From a virus, in IMG/VR virus record IMGVR_UViG_3300035670_000073, positions 1 through 64,000 of that record: a stretch of 64,000 bases of DNA. One strand, given 5' to 3'. Below the pieces are notes generated by a model. That model was not told where the DNA came from. It ran no database searches and was given only the letters and a program-made list of their open reading frames with translations. The translations under genes and the position numbers were made by a program. Positions 20,935 through 28,455 of this stretch are shown here, one piece after another. The stretch's first letter is position 1. Every line of letters begins with the position of its first letter.

Positions 20935-21012
20935 AATACAACTCTACGAGCTTAGAACCGAGGACTGATAATGTTCGTCCCTTGAAGAAATCGGAGATGC
21001 TTTAAATAATTT
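20935..21012 (+). ncRNA. Structured spacer RNA between Ser tRNAs
   Basis: An 85-nt spacer with nested stems CCGA/TCGG (20958/20991) and GGAC/GTCC (20962/20977) around a TGATAATGTTC loop. It contains CTGATAA and GAAA-like segments but not a full hammerhead core. Unknown; possibly a processing element or a tRNA remnant. Confidence 0.3.
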
Positions 21013-21015
21013 TAT

Positions 21016-21108
21016 GGAAGTGACGTAGATAGTCAGGTTTCTACAGCAGTTTGCTAAACTGCCGTGGTTTAAAAGCCACTGAGGGGGCAGCACCCTTCGC
21101 TTCCGCCA
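21016..21108 (+). tRNA. tRNA-Ser (GCT) with altered T-loop
   Basis: Acceptor GGAAGTG/CGCTTCC, anticodon arm GCAGT-TTGCTAA-ACTGC, variable arm GTGGTTT/AAAGCCAC, T-arm GAGGG-GGCAGCA-CCCTT, G73 and CCA. The T-loop matches the His tRNA variant (GGCAGTA) except for one base. Confidence 0.9.
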
Positions 21109-21135
21109 TTTTTATTAAAATAATAGAGTGGTTTA

Positions 21136-21648
21136 ATGAGCGTAAGCATATTTATCTATATGACATTAAATAGAACTCCTAATCATAAGTGTGACAATAT
21201 AAATTGTAACAATATTTTATATAAAAGACCGGTTGAAAAAAAGAAATATTGTTGTCGTAAATGTTATTTCAATACAATCACTAAACGAGTTGTTATAAAT
21301 TGTAAATTTTGTAATAAATCATTTTTACCGGAACGATTTGCACAAAAATTTTGTAGTAATGTTTGTGCAGCATCAAATCTAAGAGGACCATATTCAAAAG
21401 ATAAATTTAGATCAAAAACTCAATATAGATTGAAATTACTCAAAGATAAATTTAACTTTAATCATTGCATGGTAAATGGATGTACTTATAATAAAGTTTA
21501 TAACGTTCATCGTTTTATTGAAGGAAAAGACGGTGGAAAGTATGAAGTTGGAAACATGTTTGCAATATGTCCGAATCATCACGGTGAGTATCATGCTAGA
21601 TTAATTAAATTTGAAAAAATTAGTGATTGTGAATTAAAAATAATTTAA
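21136..21648 (+). CDS. HNH-type zinc-finger endonuclease
   Basis: A protein of up to 170 aa. There are three N-terminal CxxC or CxnC pairs (CDNINCNN, YCCRKC, CKFCNKSF...FCSNVC) forming zinc fingers. A C-terminal NVHRFIEGKDGGKYEVGNMF...ICPNHHGEYH follows, with the His, Asn and His order of an HNH finger. It is a probable homing endonuclease in the tRNA array, unrelated in detail to the one at 19960. The start could instead be ATG 21160 (162 aa); neither has a convincing ribosome binding site. Confidence 0.75.
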   Translation: MSVSIFIYMTLNRTPNHKCDNINCNNILYKRPVEKKKYCCRKCYFNTITKRVVINCKFCNKSFLPERFAQKFCSNVCAASNLRGPYSKDKFRSKTQYRLKLLKDKFNFNHCMVNGCTYNKVYNVHRFIEGKDGGKYEVGNMFAICPNHHGEYHARLIKFEKISDCELKII

Positions 21649-21654
21649 ATTTTT

Positions 21655-21725
21655 GCGGGTATGATGTAATAGTAGCCTGAGGCTCTTCCAAAGCCTATGT
21701 GCGGGTGCAATTCCCGCTACCCGCT
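21655..21725 (+). tRNA. tRNA-Gly (TCC)
   Basis: Acceptor GCGGGTA/TACCCGC, anticodon arm AGGCT-CTTCCAA-AGCCT, T-arm GCGGG-TGCAATT-CCCGC (G at position 55). The 3' end reads T then CAC, so CCA is not encoded. Confidence 0.9.
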
Positions 21726-21735
21726 CACTTTCAAT

Positions 21736-21809
21736 TGGGGATTTGCATAATGGTAGTGCAGTTGACTTTGGATCAACTAGTGGTGGTTCGATTCCACCAT
21801 CCCCTGCCA
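21736..21809 (+). tRNA. tRNA-Gln (TTG)
   Basis: Acceptor TGGGGAT/ATCCCCT with an open first pair as in Gln tRNAs, anticodon arm GTTGA-CTTTGGA-TCAAC, T-arm GGTGG-TTCGATT-CCACC, G73 and CCA. Confidence 0.94.
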
Positions 21810-21814
21810 ATTTT

Positions 21815-22002
21815 AAAATATCGTTTACCGATTGTAGTGTCGGACACTACGATATGTAAATGGGATAATAAGATTTGATCGTTAGTGATATAGAATTGTA
21901 AAACACCTCCCGTGGAGGAGGAGAAGGGTGAAGTTGACGTTAGATAGACATTGGAACAAAGGTGAAATCCTCGTATATTCGCAACCCACGGTCATCCAAT
22001 AA
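21815..22002 (+). ncRNA. Structured RNA, unknown, within tRNA array
   Basis: A gap of about 190 nt with no frame. Pairings seen: ATATC/GATAT (21818/21851) enclosing GTAGTGT/ACACTAC (21834/21844), CCTCC/GGAGG with a CGT loop (21906-21918), and ATTGGA/TCCAAT (21950-21955/21995-22000) closing a 39-nt domain. It is not tRNA-like. A stable RNA co-transcribed with the tRNAs is the likely reading. Confidence 0.4.
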
Positions 22003-22032
22003 AAAACGCCGTACTTTATGAGGTACGGCGCT
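22003..22032 (-). terminator. Terminator of the leftward small membrane gene
   Basis: The stem CGCCGTAC/GTACGGCG; on the minus strand it is followed by TTTTTTATT. It lies 22 nt beyond the stop of the gene at 22054-22206. On the plus strand the T-run is weak. Confidence 0.8.
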
Positions 22033-22053
22033 TGATTTAAGTTAGGAGAATAA

Positions 22054-22206
22054 TTACTTTTTGATAATTTCTTCTACTTTTTCTTCTACTTCCTTGATGA
22101 CTTCTTTAGCGGCGTCATCAATTTTCTTAGCTCTGAGTGGGTTATTCTTTACGAATAGGAATACTCCTACTGCTGTTGCTATTACTAATACGATTGTTAA
22201 TATCAT
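22054..22206 (-). CDS. Single-pass membrane protein with charged helix, 50 aa
   Basis: A short N-terminal transmembrane segment (MILTIVLVIATAVGVFLFV) is followed by a basic KNNPLRAKK and a charged amphipathic helix to the C-terminus (KEVIKEVEEKVEEIIKK). AAAGGATAATT provides a ribosome binding site before the ATG (22206) and a good terminator follows, so the gene is real although short. Topology is probably N-terminus in the membrane and helix in the cytoplasm. The plus-strand frame over the same bases is rejected. The role is unknown; membrane-anchored coiled helices can modulate host or phage membrane complexes. Confidence 0.75.
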   Translation of the reverse strand: MILTIVLVIATAVGVFLFVKNNPLRAKKIDDAAKEVIKEVEEKVEEIIKK

Positions 22207-22233
22207 AATTATCCTTTGTTTAATTTATGTATA

Positions 22234-22241
22234 TATAAATA
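22234..22241 (+). promoter_or_regulatory. T4-late-promoter-like TATAAATA
   Basis: An octamer about 40 nt before tRNA-Ala; it could drive late transcription of the Ala, Gly and tmRNA genes. Weak evidence on its own. Confidence 0.35.
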
Positions 22242-22279
22242 TCAATTAGTGGGTGTAGAATACTATATATTTTTTGTAC

Positions 22280-22355
22280 GGGCTCGTAGCTCAGTTGATA
22301 GAGCGGTAGCTTTGCAAGCTATAGGTCGCAGGTTTGAATCCTGTCGGGTCCACCA
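22280..22355 (+). tRNA. tRNA-Ala (TGC)
   Basis: Acceptor GGGCTCG/CGGGTCC with the G3-T70 pair that defines Ala tRNAs, canonical D-arm, anticodon arm GTAGC-TTTGCAA-GCTAT, T-arm with TTTGAAT, A73 and CCA. Confidence 0.95.
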
Positions 22356-22367
22356 AGTTTAGAGAGC

Positions 22368-22441
22368 GCGGGTATGATGTAGTGGTAGCCTGCAACCTTG
22401 CCAAGGTCGACGTGCCGGTTCGATTCCGGCTACCCGCTCCA
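22368..22441 (+). tRNA. tRNA-Gly (GCC)
   Basis: Acceptor GCGGGTA/TACCCGC identical to the TCC isoacceptor at 21655, anticodon loop TTGCCAA, T-arm GCCGG-TTCGATT-CCGGC, T73 and CCA. Confidence 0.94.
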
Positions 22442-22450
22442 AAATTTTAT

Positions 22451-22834
22451 GGGCGTGTACTGGTATCGATTTAAAAGTACACTTATATTAGGCATGTAGA
22501 GGATAATAGTTGGCCTCTTTAATCATCTATTAAAACATTAACTGCTGAAGATAATGTAATCAGCTATGACTTCTCTTATGATGATGTCGTAGCACTAGCT
22601 GCCTGAGTTGCAGCGCATTCAATATTATGATATCTGATAGTGATATTGGGTGTAAACCATCAGATTGAGACTGTTAATTTGATTTATGTTGACGGTCAAA
22701 TTTTTATAAATCTTAAGAATAATATTTTTAGATATTTTTAATTATTATTCCTAACAATATTAAAATATATAAGCATGTAGTCTGGTATAGGTTACCTTTT
22801 AAAGACGCGAGTTCAACTCTCGCCACGTCCACCA
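22451..22834 (+). ncRNA. ssrA: Phage-encoded tmRNA
   Basis: The tRNA-like ends GGGCGTG and CACGTCC carry the Ala-type G3-T70 pair and an encoded ACCA. The 5' part has TGGTATCGAT, as in tmRNA (TGGATTCGAC), and the 3' end has the T-arm GCGAG-TTCAACT-CTCGC. The reading frame begins at GCT 22544 and ends at TGA 22604-22606, encoding AEDNVISYDFSYDDVVALAA, with the usual ALAA degradation signal. Together with SmpB (not seen here) it would free stalled ribosomes and tag products for proteolysis. Confidence 0.95.
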
Positions 22835-22836
22835 AT

Positions 22837-23055
22837 TTACGGTTCAAAATCAATATAACTATCTATAACAACTATACCACCTGTATCACTTATAATGTAA
22901 CCTTCATCAGATAAATACTTTAATAAGTGTTCTCTACAGTGTTCATCTTCGTACATATCACATTTTTCGGGATGTCTTAATACAACGAATCTATCGTCCC
23001 ATATTGTAATTTCATGATTATTAACTTTGATATCGTGAAAATTTACTTGTGACAT
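22837..23055 (-). CDS. Hypothetical 72-aa acidic protein
   Basis: Unrecognised. An alpha/beta pattern with two Cys and two nearby His (ECDMYEDEHCREH-like region, residues about 32-43) might bind a metal, but matches no standard finger. The C-terminus is hydrophobic and acidic (GGIVVIDSYIDFEP). It ends next to the tmRNA 3' end and is transcribed toward it. Divergent AT-rich promoters probably lie between it and the gene at 23083. Confidence 0.5.
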   Translation of the reverse strand: MSQVNFHDIKVNNHEITIWDDRFVVLRHPEKCDMYEDEHCREHLLKYLSDEGYIISDTGGIVVIDSYIDFEP

Positions 23056-23082
23056 ATATAATAAATATCTATAAACAAAACT

Positions 23083-23259
23083 ATGAGTAATATCAAATTA
23101 ACAAAACAACAAGCAGAACAAAAAGTATATGAATTAACCGAGAAGCTTCTTTATGTAAAGAAAGATTTCAAGGATGTAGCCGCTGGATATAAAGAAAAAA
23201 TGAAGGAAATTGAAGCGGAGATTAAAGCAATTGTTGAAGAAGCTAGTTCAACACAATAA
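23083..23259 (+). CDS. Small coiled-coil protein, 58 aa
   Basis: Almost entirely helical with heptad-like spacing (ELTEKLLYVKKDFKDVAAGY onward), highly charged. A bidirectional terminator hairpin follows at once. It is similar in style to the neighbouring coiled-coil gene at 23308 and may be an accessory or scaffold protein. No known family recognised. Confidence 0.6.
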   Translation: MSNIKLTKQQAEQKVYELTEKLLYVKKDFKDVAAGYKEKMKEIEAEIKAIVEEASSTQ

Positions 23260-23265
23260 ACAAAA

Positions 23266-23294
23266 AAGCCGGTCATTAAGACCGGCTTTAATTT
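23266..23294. terminator. Bidirectional terminator
   Basis: A perfect 9-bp stem AAGCCGGTC/GACCGGCTT with an A-run before and a T-rich stretch after, placed between the convergent genes at 23083 and 23308. Confidence 0.88.
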
Positions 23295-23307
23295 TGCACT
23301 TATTTAA

Positions 23308-23598
23308 TTAAGCGGTTGTGGTTGGAGGAACTGCTTTGAAAGTACCATCTCGTAGATTCAAGCTACCATTACCATATTTTGCAGCTAACTTGTTCAAAAC
23401 AGTTTCTTCTTCCTTTTGAATAGTTTTCCAAGAATCAAGTAGTTCAGTTTTCTTATCTGCAAAAGCTTTCTTTGTTTGTTCTAGATCAATTTCTTGTAGT
23501 TGTAATTGACCTAGTTCAAAGATCTTTTGTTGATATTTAGCTTGTAAACCTGCAATTTCTTGCATTTCCTCTTCTGTAAATTTAATAACATCACTCAT
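23308..23598 (-). CDS. Coiled-coil protein, 96 aa
   Basis: Helical from residue 8 to about 75 with hydrophobic heptads (EMQEIAGLQAKYQQKIFELG and the segment QLQLQEIDLEQTKKAF), then a short beta-like tail rich in Gly, Pro and Thr. It resembles small coiled-coil proteins I associate with marine T4-like phages; this is recollection only. It is read leftward toward the bidirectional terminator. Possibly virion-associated. Confidence 0.6.
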   Translation of the reverse strand: MSDVIKFTEEEMQEIAGLQAKYQQKIFELGQLQLQEIDLEQTKKAFADKKTELLDSWKTIQKEEETVLNKLAAKYGNGSLNLRDGTFKAVPPTTTA

Positions 23599-23690
23599 AG
23601 TATTTTAGTAAGTTTTCTAATATATATTAAAAAAAATTTTAAAAAATATTTTTAATTGTTTAATAAATTATTATAAAGTAATATCATATT

Positions 23691-24050
23691 ATGGCGAAAT
23701 TAAAAAAGAAAATAATTGAAGTAGACGGAGAAATTTCAAAACTAAGTAAAGATTTAACTATTATTAAAAAACTTTATACAATAGGTGGATCACAACATTT
23801 TGTTTTTAAAAATATACCGGAAGAATTAAAATTAGATAAGTCTGTGGAAAAAGGAAGAAGAGTATTAACTGCTTATTATCCAGAAACACATGATATCTAT
23901 TTAGTTACATTTTACAATGTTGGTGAACCAAGTTATCCTTTTGGTGGTGTAAGAGTCTACAATAGATCATTGGATGAATATAAAATTTTGTATCCGGAAT
24001 GTGTTGTCAAGCACAAAAATGTAGAATTTTATAACAGAAATTTAGAATAA
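23691..24050 (+). CDS. Hypothetical 119-aa protein
   Basis: A basic helical N-terminus (LKKKIIEVDGEISKLSKDLT) is followed by a beta-rich domain with several Tyr and Phe (YPETHDIYLVTFYNVG, YPFGGVRVYN). No family recognised and no catalytic motif. AT-rich codon use is typical of this phage. It precedes a new consensus promoter. Confidence 0.55.
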   Translation: MAKLKKKIIEVDGEISKLSKDLTIIKKLYTIGGSQHFVFKNIPEELKLDKSVEKGRRVLTAYYPETHDIYLVTFYNVGEPSYPFGGVRVYNRSLDEYKILYPECVVKHKNVEFYNRNLE

Positions 24051-24062
24051 TAAAAAAAAGTT

Positions 24063-24090
24063 TTGACGAACGCAAATTCGTATGTATAAT
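24063..24090 (+). promoter_or_regulatory. Promoter (TTGACG-16-TATAAT)
   Basis: It is followed by a leader of about 75 nt with the hairpin GTAAGA/TCTTAC; in contrast to the early promoters, this one has an untranslated leader before ATG 24170. Confidence 0.75.
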
Positions 24091-24169
24091 TAACTTATGT
24101 AAGACTGGTAATCTTACACAACTAATATTTTACCAATTATTAAAAAAACAAATAGTAAAAATAGACAAT

Positions 24170-24340
24170 ATGTCAAATAATAATGTTAAGTATGTAGTCA
24201 TTAGGAATGGTGCAAGGGTTTCTGATTCAGAATACATCTCAAGGGATGATGCTAAGACCGAGTATGATCATTGGCACAAGATTATTACTCGTTGGCCAGA
24301 TGGTAGTAAGTTGGAAATTGTTGAAGTGAAAGGTAAGTAA
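24170..24340 (+). CDS. Small 56-aa protein
   Basis: A compact alpha/beta pattern (KYVVIRNGARVSDSEYISRD, then a Trp/His-rich helix and the strand KLEIVEVKGK). It looks like small phage proteins with an R-N-G turn and a final strand, but I cannot name a family. It is read from the promoter at 24063 and followed after 2 nt by the next gene, so the two form an operon that ends at a UUCG-loop terminator. Confidence 0.55.
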   Translation: MSNNNVKYVVIRNGARVSDSEYISRDDAKTEYDHWHKIITRWPDGSKLEIVEVKGK

Positions 24341-24342
24341 TT

Positions 24343-24564
24343 ATGGGATTACGAGAACAAATTAGAAAAGCAAATAGTGATAGTGAGATCAAGACACTCT
24401 TGGAAAGAGGCAAGTCCTATGAGTTTGCATCAAATATAACCAAGAATTCTTGGCGTTCAACTGCTAGGTTTAGATTGGCAGAACTAACTAATCCGATTCC
24501 ATCACAAACTCCAGACAAACCTGTTGAGTCTAAAAAGGTTAAGAAAAATAAGACTAAAAAGTAA
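24343..24564 (+). CDS. Small basic 73-aa protein
   Basis: A helical first half (LREQIRKANSDSEIKTLLER) and a strongly basic Lys-rich tail (KKVKKNKTKK). The tail suggests nucleic acid binding or a flexible anchor. It is the second gene of a two-gene unit, 2 nt after the previous stop, and is followed by a strong terminator. Confidence 0.55.
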   Translation: MGLREQIRKANSDSEIKTLLERGKSYEFASNITKNSWRSTARFRLAELTNPIPSQTPDKPVESKKVKKNKTKK

Positions 24565-24586
24565 GATAGTAAACAATACTATTGTA

Positions 24587-24615
24587 GGCGTTACTTCGGT
24601 AACGCCTTTTTTATT
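24587..24615 (+). terminator. Intrinsic terminator with UUCG loop
   Basis: GGCGTTAC-TTCG-GTAACGCC followed by TTTTTTATTTT. Confidence 0.93.
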
Positions 24616-24638
24616 TTCTAAATACTATTTATTTACGA

Positions 24639-24986
24639 ATGAGTAAGTTATTGACTCCATTGGTTTTGCCGTCTGACTATGACGAAATGGAGAGTTTTAT
24701 CATCAACAATAAAGTAAAATTAACAGAACATGTTGTATCGGCTGTACAACATGCGGTTAGTAACGATATTCCATCTGTAGAATTATTTAGTTTTAAAGAT
24801 TCAGATTTTATTGTTATTTTGGAATACCCCTCATTTAAAGACAACATAGAAAATATATTTAAGTTTTATGTTGAAACGGAACAATATGAGTTCTGCGATC
24901 GTGTTAGTAAACTAAAAAAAATATTAGAAAAACATGAGCAAGAAAAACAAAAAAAGAGACACAAGTCCAAAAATTCATCAAAATGA
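24639..24986 (+). CDS. Hypothetical 115-aa protein upstream of PhoH
   Basis: An alpha/beta protein (VELFSFKDSDFIVILEYPSF, a central strand-turn-strand) with a Lys-rich C-terminal tail (EKQKKRHKSKNSSK). Its last 53 nt overlap the PhoH-like gene in another frame, so translation is probably coupled. No family recognised. It may act with PhoH, but only position suggests that. Confidence 0.55.
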   Translation: MSKLLTPLVLPSDYDEMESFIINNKVKLTEHVVSAVQHAVSNDIPSVELFSFKDSDFIVILEYPSFKDNIENIFKFYVETEQYEFCDRVSKLKKILEKHEQEKQKKRHKSKNSSK

Positions 24987-25653
24987 TAAACTTAAAGATT
25001 GTATAAAGATAAATGATAGAGAACTAACACCAAAACAAGTAGAATTATTAAAAACATTAAGAGATAAAGATACTAAAATGGTTTTTATATCCGGACCAGC
25101 AGGTACATCAAAAACATTTACTTCGATTTTAGCGGGATTACATTTAATAAACGAAAAAAGAGTTAGTGAAATAATTTATGTAAGAAGTGCTGTAGAAAGT
25201 AGTGATAGTAAATTAGGATTTTTGCCAGGCGAAATGGATGATAAATTGAGTCCATACATACAACCACTTATTGATAAACTGGAAGAATTATTACAACGAT
25301 CGGATATAGAAAAACTTAAAAAGGAAGAAAGAATTCATGGTTTTCCAATTAACTTTTTAAGAGGTTTAAACTGGAATGCTAAGGTAATTGTAGCAGACGA
25401 AGCACAAAATATGACTAAGAAAGAACTTGTTACGCTTATAACAAGAGTAGGTGAATTTAGTAAGTTATATATTTGTGGAGATCCAGATCAAAGCGATATA
25501 AACGGTAAAAGTGGATTTGTTTCTATAATGAATTTGTTTGATGATGAAGAAAGTAGACAGAACGGCATATTTATATTTAAGTTTGACGAAGACGACATTG
25601 TAAGAAGTGGTCTCGTAAAATTTATATTAAAAAAACTAAAAAAGATGGTGTAA
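24934..25653 (+). CDS. phoH: PhoH-like ATPase
   Basis: The 239-aa protein has a Walker A motif GPAGTSKT (54-61), Walker B VIVADEAQNM (about 153-162) and the PhoH sensor region CGDPDQSDI. These define the PhoH family of P-loop NTPases (helicase-related), widespread in marine phages. The role in infection is unresolved; RNA or phosphate metabolism has been proposed. The start overlaps the preceding gene, with AAAACATGAGCAAG giving an ATG without a strong ribosome binding site. Confidence 0.9.
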   Translation: MSKKNKKRDTSPKIHQNDKLKDCIKINDRELTPKQVELLKTLRDKDTKMVFISGPAGTSKTFTSILAGLHLINEKRVSEIIYVRSAVESSDSKLGFLPGEMDDKLSPYIQPLIDKLEELLQRSDIEKLKKEERIHGFPINFLRGLNWNAKVIVADEAQNMTKKELVTLITRVGEFSKLYICGDPDQSDINGKSGFVSIMNLFDDEESRQNGIFIFKFDEDDIVRSGLVKFILKKLKKMV

Positions 25654-25675
25654 ACTATAATTATTAGTAATAACT

Positions 25676-28441
25676 ATGCCAATTTTGTCAAATCAAGGAA
25701 GAACAGTTCCAGAATTGCCTTCATTATCTTCGGATAATATCGGTAATTCAGACTTATTAATTATTCAGAACATTGCTAGCAATTCTACAAAAAGATCTTC
25801 AGTTCTTAGTTTTTGTACTAAAGCAGCAAATGTAATAACCGCTTTTTCAGATTTAAAATTTACAGGTGCAAATAATTCTTTTACAGGATCAATCAATAAT
25901 TTAGTTGATAACTATTCTGTAATAACTCAAGCAATTCCCAACATTGTTAAAAGAATAAAGGTAACCGATTATCTTGAAATCGGGCAAAATTCATCTGTAG
26001 TAACAAATTTAACAGCTTATGTAAATAATTTTGTTGTAAATCAAACACAAAAAAGTAGTACTTCTTTACAGTTAATTGGGAATGGTAGTAATAGTTCGAT
26101 TACTATACAAGGATATCCTAGTGGACTCAATGTTATAAATACTCCTGTGACAGTTGAAACTATTTTTGCAAATTCATTTGTAGGAAATTTAACAGGGGAT
26201 GTAAATGGAAATATAAATTCTACAGGTAATAGTAATTTTTTCAATGTAGATATTGGTAATAATTTAACAGTTGCCTATACAATTATAAACAACGCCGACA
26301 TAAATGGTGGTACAATTGATAATTCAGTAATAGGCAATTCACTACCAAGTAGAATTACAGGATCTAAAATCTTAGCTAAAAATGGTTTTGAAGGTAATTT
26401 AACAGGCAATGTTACAGGAAATTTAACAGGCACAACTGTAACAGCTAATAATATTATAGGATTGGATGATATAATCGGAAATCTTACTGGAAATGTTAAT
26501 GGAACCGTTTCTGGAAATGTATCCGGCGATTTAACTGGAGATGTTTATAGTTCTACTGGTAATAAAGTTTTGGACAATGGACCAGGCGCTGCTAACAAAT
26601 CAAGTTTTTATGGTACTGCTTCTTATTCTAGAAACGGATTAAATTTTTCTTCATTTTCTTCTAGTTATGCATTAACAGCTTCGTGTGCAAAAAGAGTTGT
26701 GGGTAATGTATTAGGTAATGTCAAAGGTGATGTCGAAGGTAATGTAGTAGGTGATTTAACAGGAAATGTTTTGGGTGATGTAACGGGTGATATTAGATCT
26801 AATTTAAATCAAATTGTTTTAGATAATGGTACCGGAGTTCCTAATACAGCAACATTTTATGGTACAGCTAGTTATGCCAGAAACGGTAAACAATTTTCAT
26901 CTTTTTCAAGTAGTTATGCATTTACCTCGTCATTTGCTAACAGAGCAATGTCTAGTTCTTATGCACTTTCATCTTTGAGCGTGGCAGGTGTTGTTGATTC
27001 AGCACTTCAAGCTAATCAAGCTATTTTAGCAAAAACCGCATCATTCATAAATCAATTTAATAATAAAACTTATGCTTTACCATATTATAATGGTATAAAT
27101 CTCGAAAATACACCTGAATATAATCAGTTAACATTTTTTCCGAATTATCCGTATCCAGCTTGGTCGGGAGGTGCTGGAGGAAATACTGGATTCGGATTTT
27201 TAAAATTGTCTGGAAGTCCCGTTCAAAGAAGAAATTATTTAAACATAGATACAAAAGCTACGAATGGAATTGGCCAATCACATTTAGTTTTATCTGTAAA
27301 TAATAACTTATTAAATAGATATCCATTTTCAAGTCCTTTTTATCAAACATTTAGCTCATTTGGTCCGGAAAATTGGGATTTATTTACAGAAAAGAGTGGT
27401 AGTTTTTTCCTACAATCTAATATTAATTCTCTTAATTTTACAAATGAAATATATAAATCGGCTTGTGTTGGTAATAGAGCAGACGCATCATCTTTAATTA
27501 ATTCTTTTAAAATAATCAGAAATAATGTATATTTCTGGGCAGATCGATACAATGTTTCGACACCTTCCAGAGATGGTTCGATTGGAATTGGTGTTCCTTT
27601 ACTAAACGATTCACCGGCAACGAATTCACCATTAAAAGCAAGATTGCATATTAATGTATATAGTGCAAGTGTCGCTAATATTTCAACGGGTAACTGGACA
27701 GATCCAGCAACCGTAAATCACCAACACGGTGCTATATTAGTTACCTATGGTACCGGAAGTGATGCAACTTATTCTAGAAAAACATTTGTAGTTTCTTCAA
27801 GTGGTAACATTTATGCAGCCGGAAATGCTAATTTTGCCGGATACACAACAGGGTCCTTTAGAGGAAGAACAGGTTGGACATTAAATGGTAAAAATGTTAG
27901 TTTTTGGGGTACAGGAAGTCACACAGTTAGTAGTAGTTATTCATTAAGATCAAGTGATTCTTTAGCAAGTATGACATCCAGTTATACATCTTTGCTACCA
28001 TTTCAATTATTTAATAGTGTAAATTATGGTACTAGAGACGGTTCATCAACTTCAAATCCATCAACAGCAGCTAATTATCCTGTACCGATTGGTGATCCAT
28101 CAGGCCCAACTCGCGTACAACCTTTAGTAATACCGGCCGGCAAAAAATTAAGGTGGTTTAAAATTTCAGGAACTATTAAAGCTCCGACTACAAATAATTA
28201 TCAAATTGCAGGTGTAACAGTAAATGCCGAATCATCACCTTTACCGGCTTCTACTACATTTTCTAGTTTAGGATGGGGAACATCTTATAATTTAAGTGCG
28301 AATAGTGTTCTTCCATTTACAATTGAAGGTTCCCTCGGTGGTAGATCACTAACAACTCTTACCATGAATTTAAATATAATTCCAGCTGGTATACCTGAAA
28401 ATAATTTAACAGCATATGTTATTGTCTACTATGATAATTAA
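25676..28441 (+). CDS. Large fibre/adhesin with GNLTGNV repeats
   Basis: A 921-aa protein. The N-terminus (VPELPSLSSDNIGNSDLLII, then RSSVLSF) matches the anchor module shared with the genes at 28456 and 28995. Residues about 160-400 are repeats of G-N-[LV]-T-G-[ND]-V type, as in beta-helical fibre shafts. A duplicated block of about 60 aa (VLDNG-G, FYGTASY-RNG, FSSFSSSYA) occurs twice. The C-terminal 500 residues are Ser/Thr/Asn-rich beta structure. It is probably a long tail fibre or adhesin for host recognition. Confidence 0.7.
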   Translation: MPILSNQGRTVPELPSLSSDNIGNSDLLIIQNIASNSTKRSSVLSFCTKAANVITAFSDLKFTGANNSFTGSINNLVDNYSVITQAIPNIVKRIKVTDYLEIGQNSSVVTNLTAYVNNFVVNQTQKSSTSLQLIGNGSNSSITIQGYPSGLNVINTPVTVETIFANSFVGNLTGDVNGNINSTGNSNFFNVDIGNNLTVAYTIINNADINGGTIDNSVIGNSLPSRITGSKILAKNGFEGNLTGNVTGNLTGTTVTANNIIGLDDIIGNLTGNVNGTVSGNVSGDLTGDVYSSTGNKVLDNGPGAANKSSFYGTASYSRNGLNFSSFSSSYALTASCAKRVVGNVLGNVKGDVEGNVVGDLTGNVLGDVTGDIRSNLNQIVLDNGTGVPNTATFYGTASYARNGKQFSSFSSSYAFTSSFANRAMSSSYALSSLSVAGVVDSALQANQAILAKTASFINQFNNKTYALPYYNGINLENTPEYNQLTFFPNYPYPAWSGGAGGNTGFGFLKLSGSPVQRRNYLNIDTKATNGIGQSHLVLSVNNNLLNRYPFSSPFYQTFSSFGPENWDLFTEKSGSFFLQSNINSLNFTNEIYKSACVGNRADASSLINSFKIIRNNVYFWADRYNVSTPSRDGSIGIGVPLLNDSPATNSPLKARLHINVYSASVANISTGNWTDPATVNHQHGAILVTYGTGSDATYSRKTFVVSSSGNIYAAGNANFAGYTTGSFRGRTGWTLNGKNVSFWGTGSHTVSSSYSLRSSDSLASMTSSYTSLLPFQLFNSVNYGTRDGSSTSNPSTAANYPVPIGDPSGPTRVQPLVIPAGKKLRWFKISGTIKAPTTNNYQIAGVTVNAESSPLPASTTFSSLGWGTSYNLSANSVLPFTIEGSLGGRSLTTLTMNLNIIPAGIPENNLTAYVIVYYDN

Positions 28442-28455
28442 TATATTTATAAAAT

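Noticed and set aside
20935-21012. Possible hammerhead ribozyme because of CTGATAA and GAAA.
   Set aside because: The invariant CTGANGA core is not matched and the required stem arrangement cannot be formed.
22061-22249. A plus-strand frame of 62 codons.
   Set aside because: The minus strand here encodes a better-supported 50-residue membrane protein with ribosome binding site and terminator.
25676-28441. The GNLTGNV repeats as a DNA-level tandem array.
   Set aside because: The repeats are clear in protein but the DNA units are divergent, unlike the 57-bp repeats at 29301.
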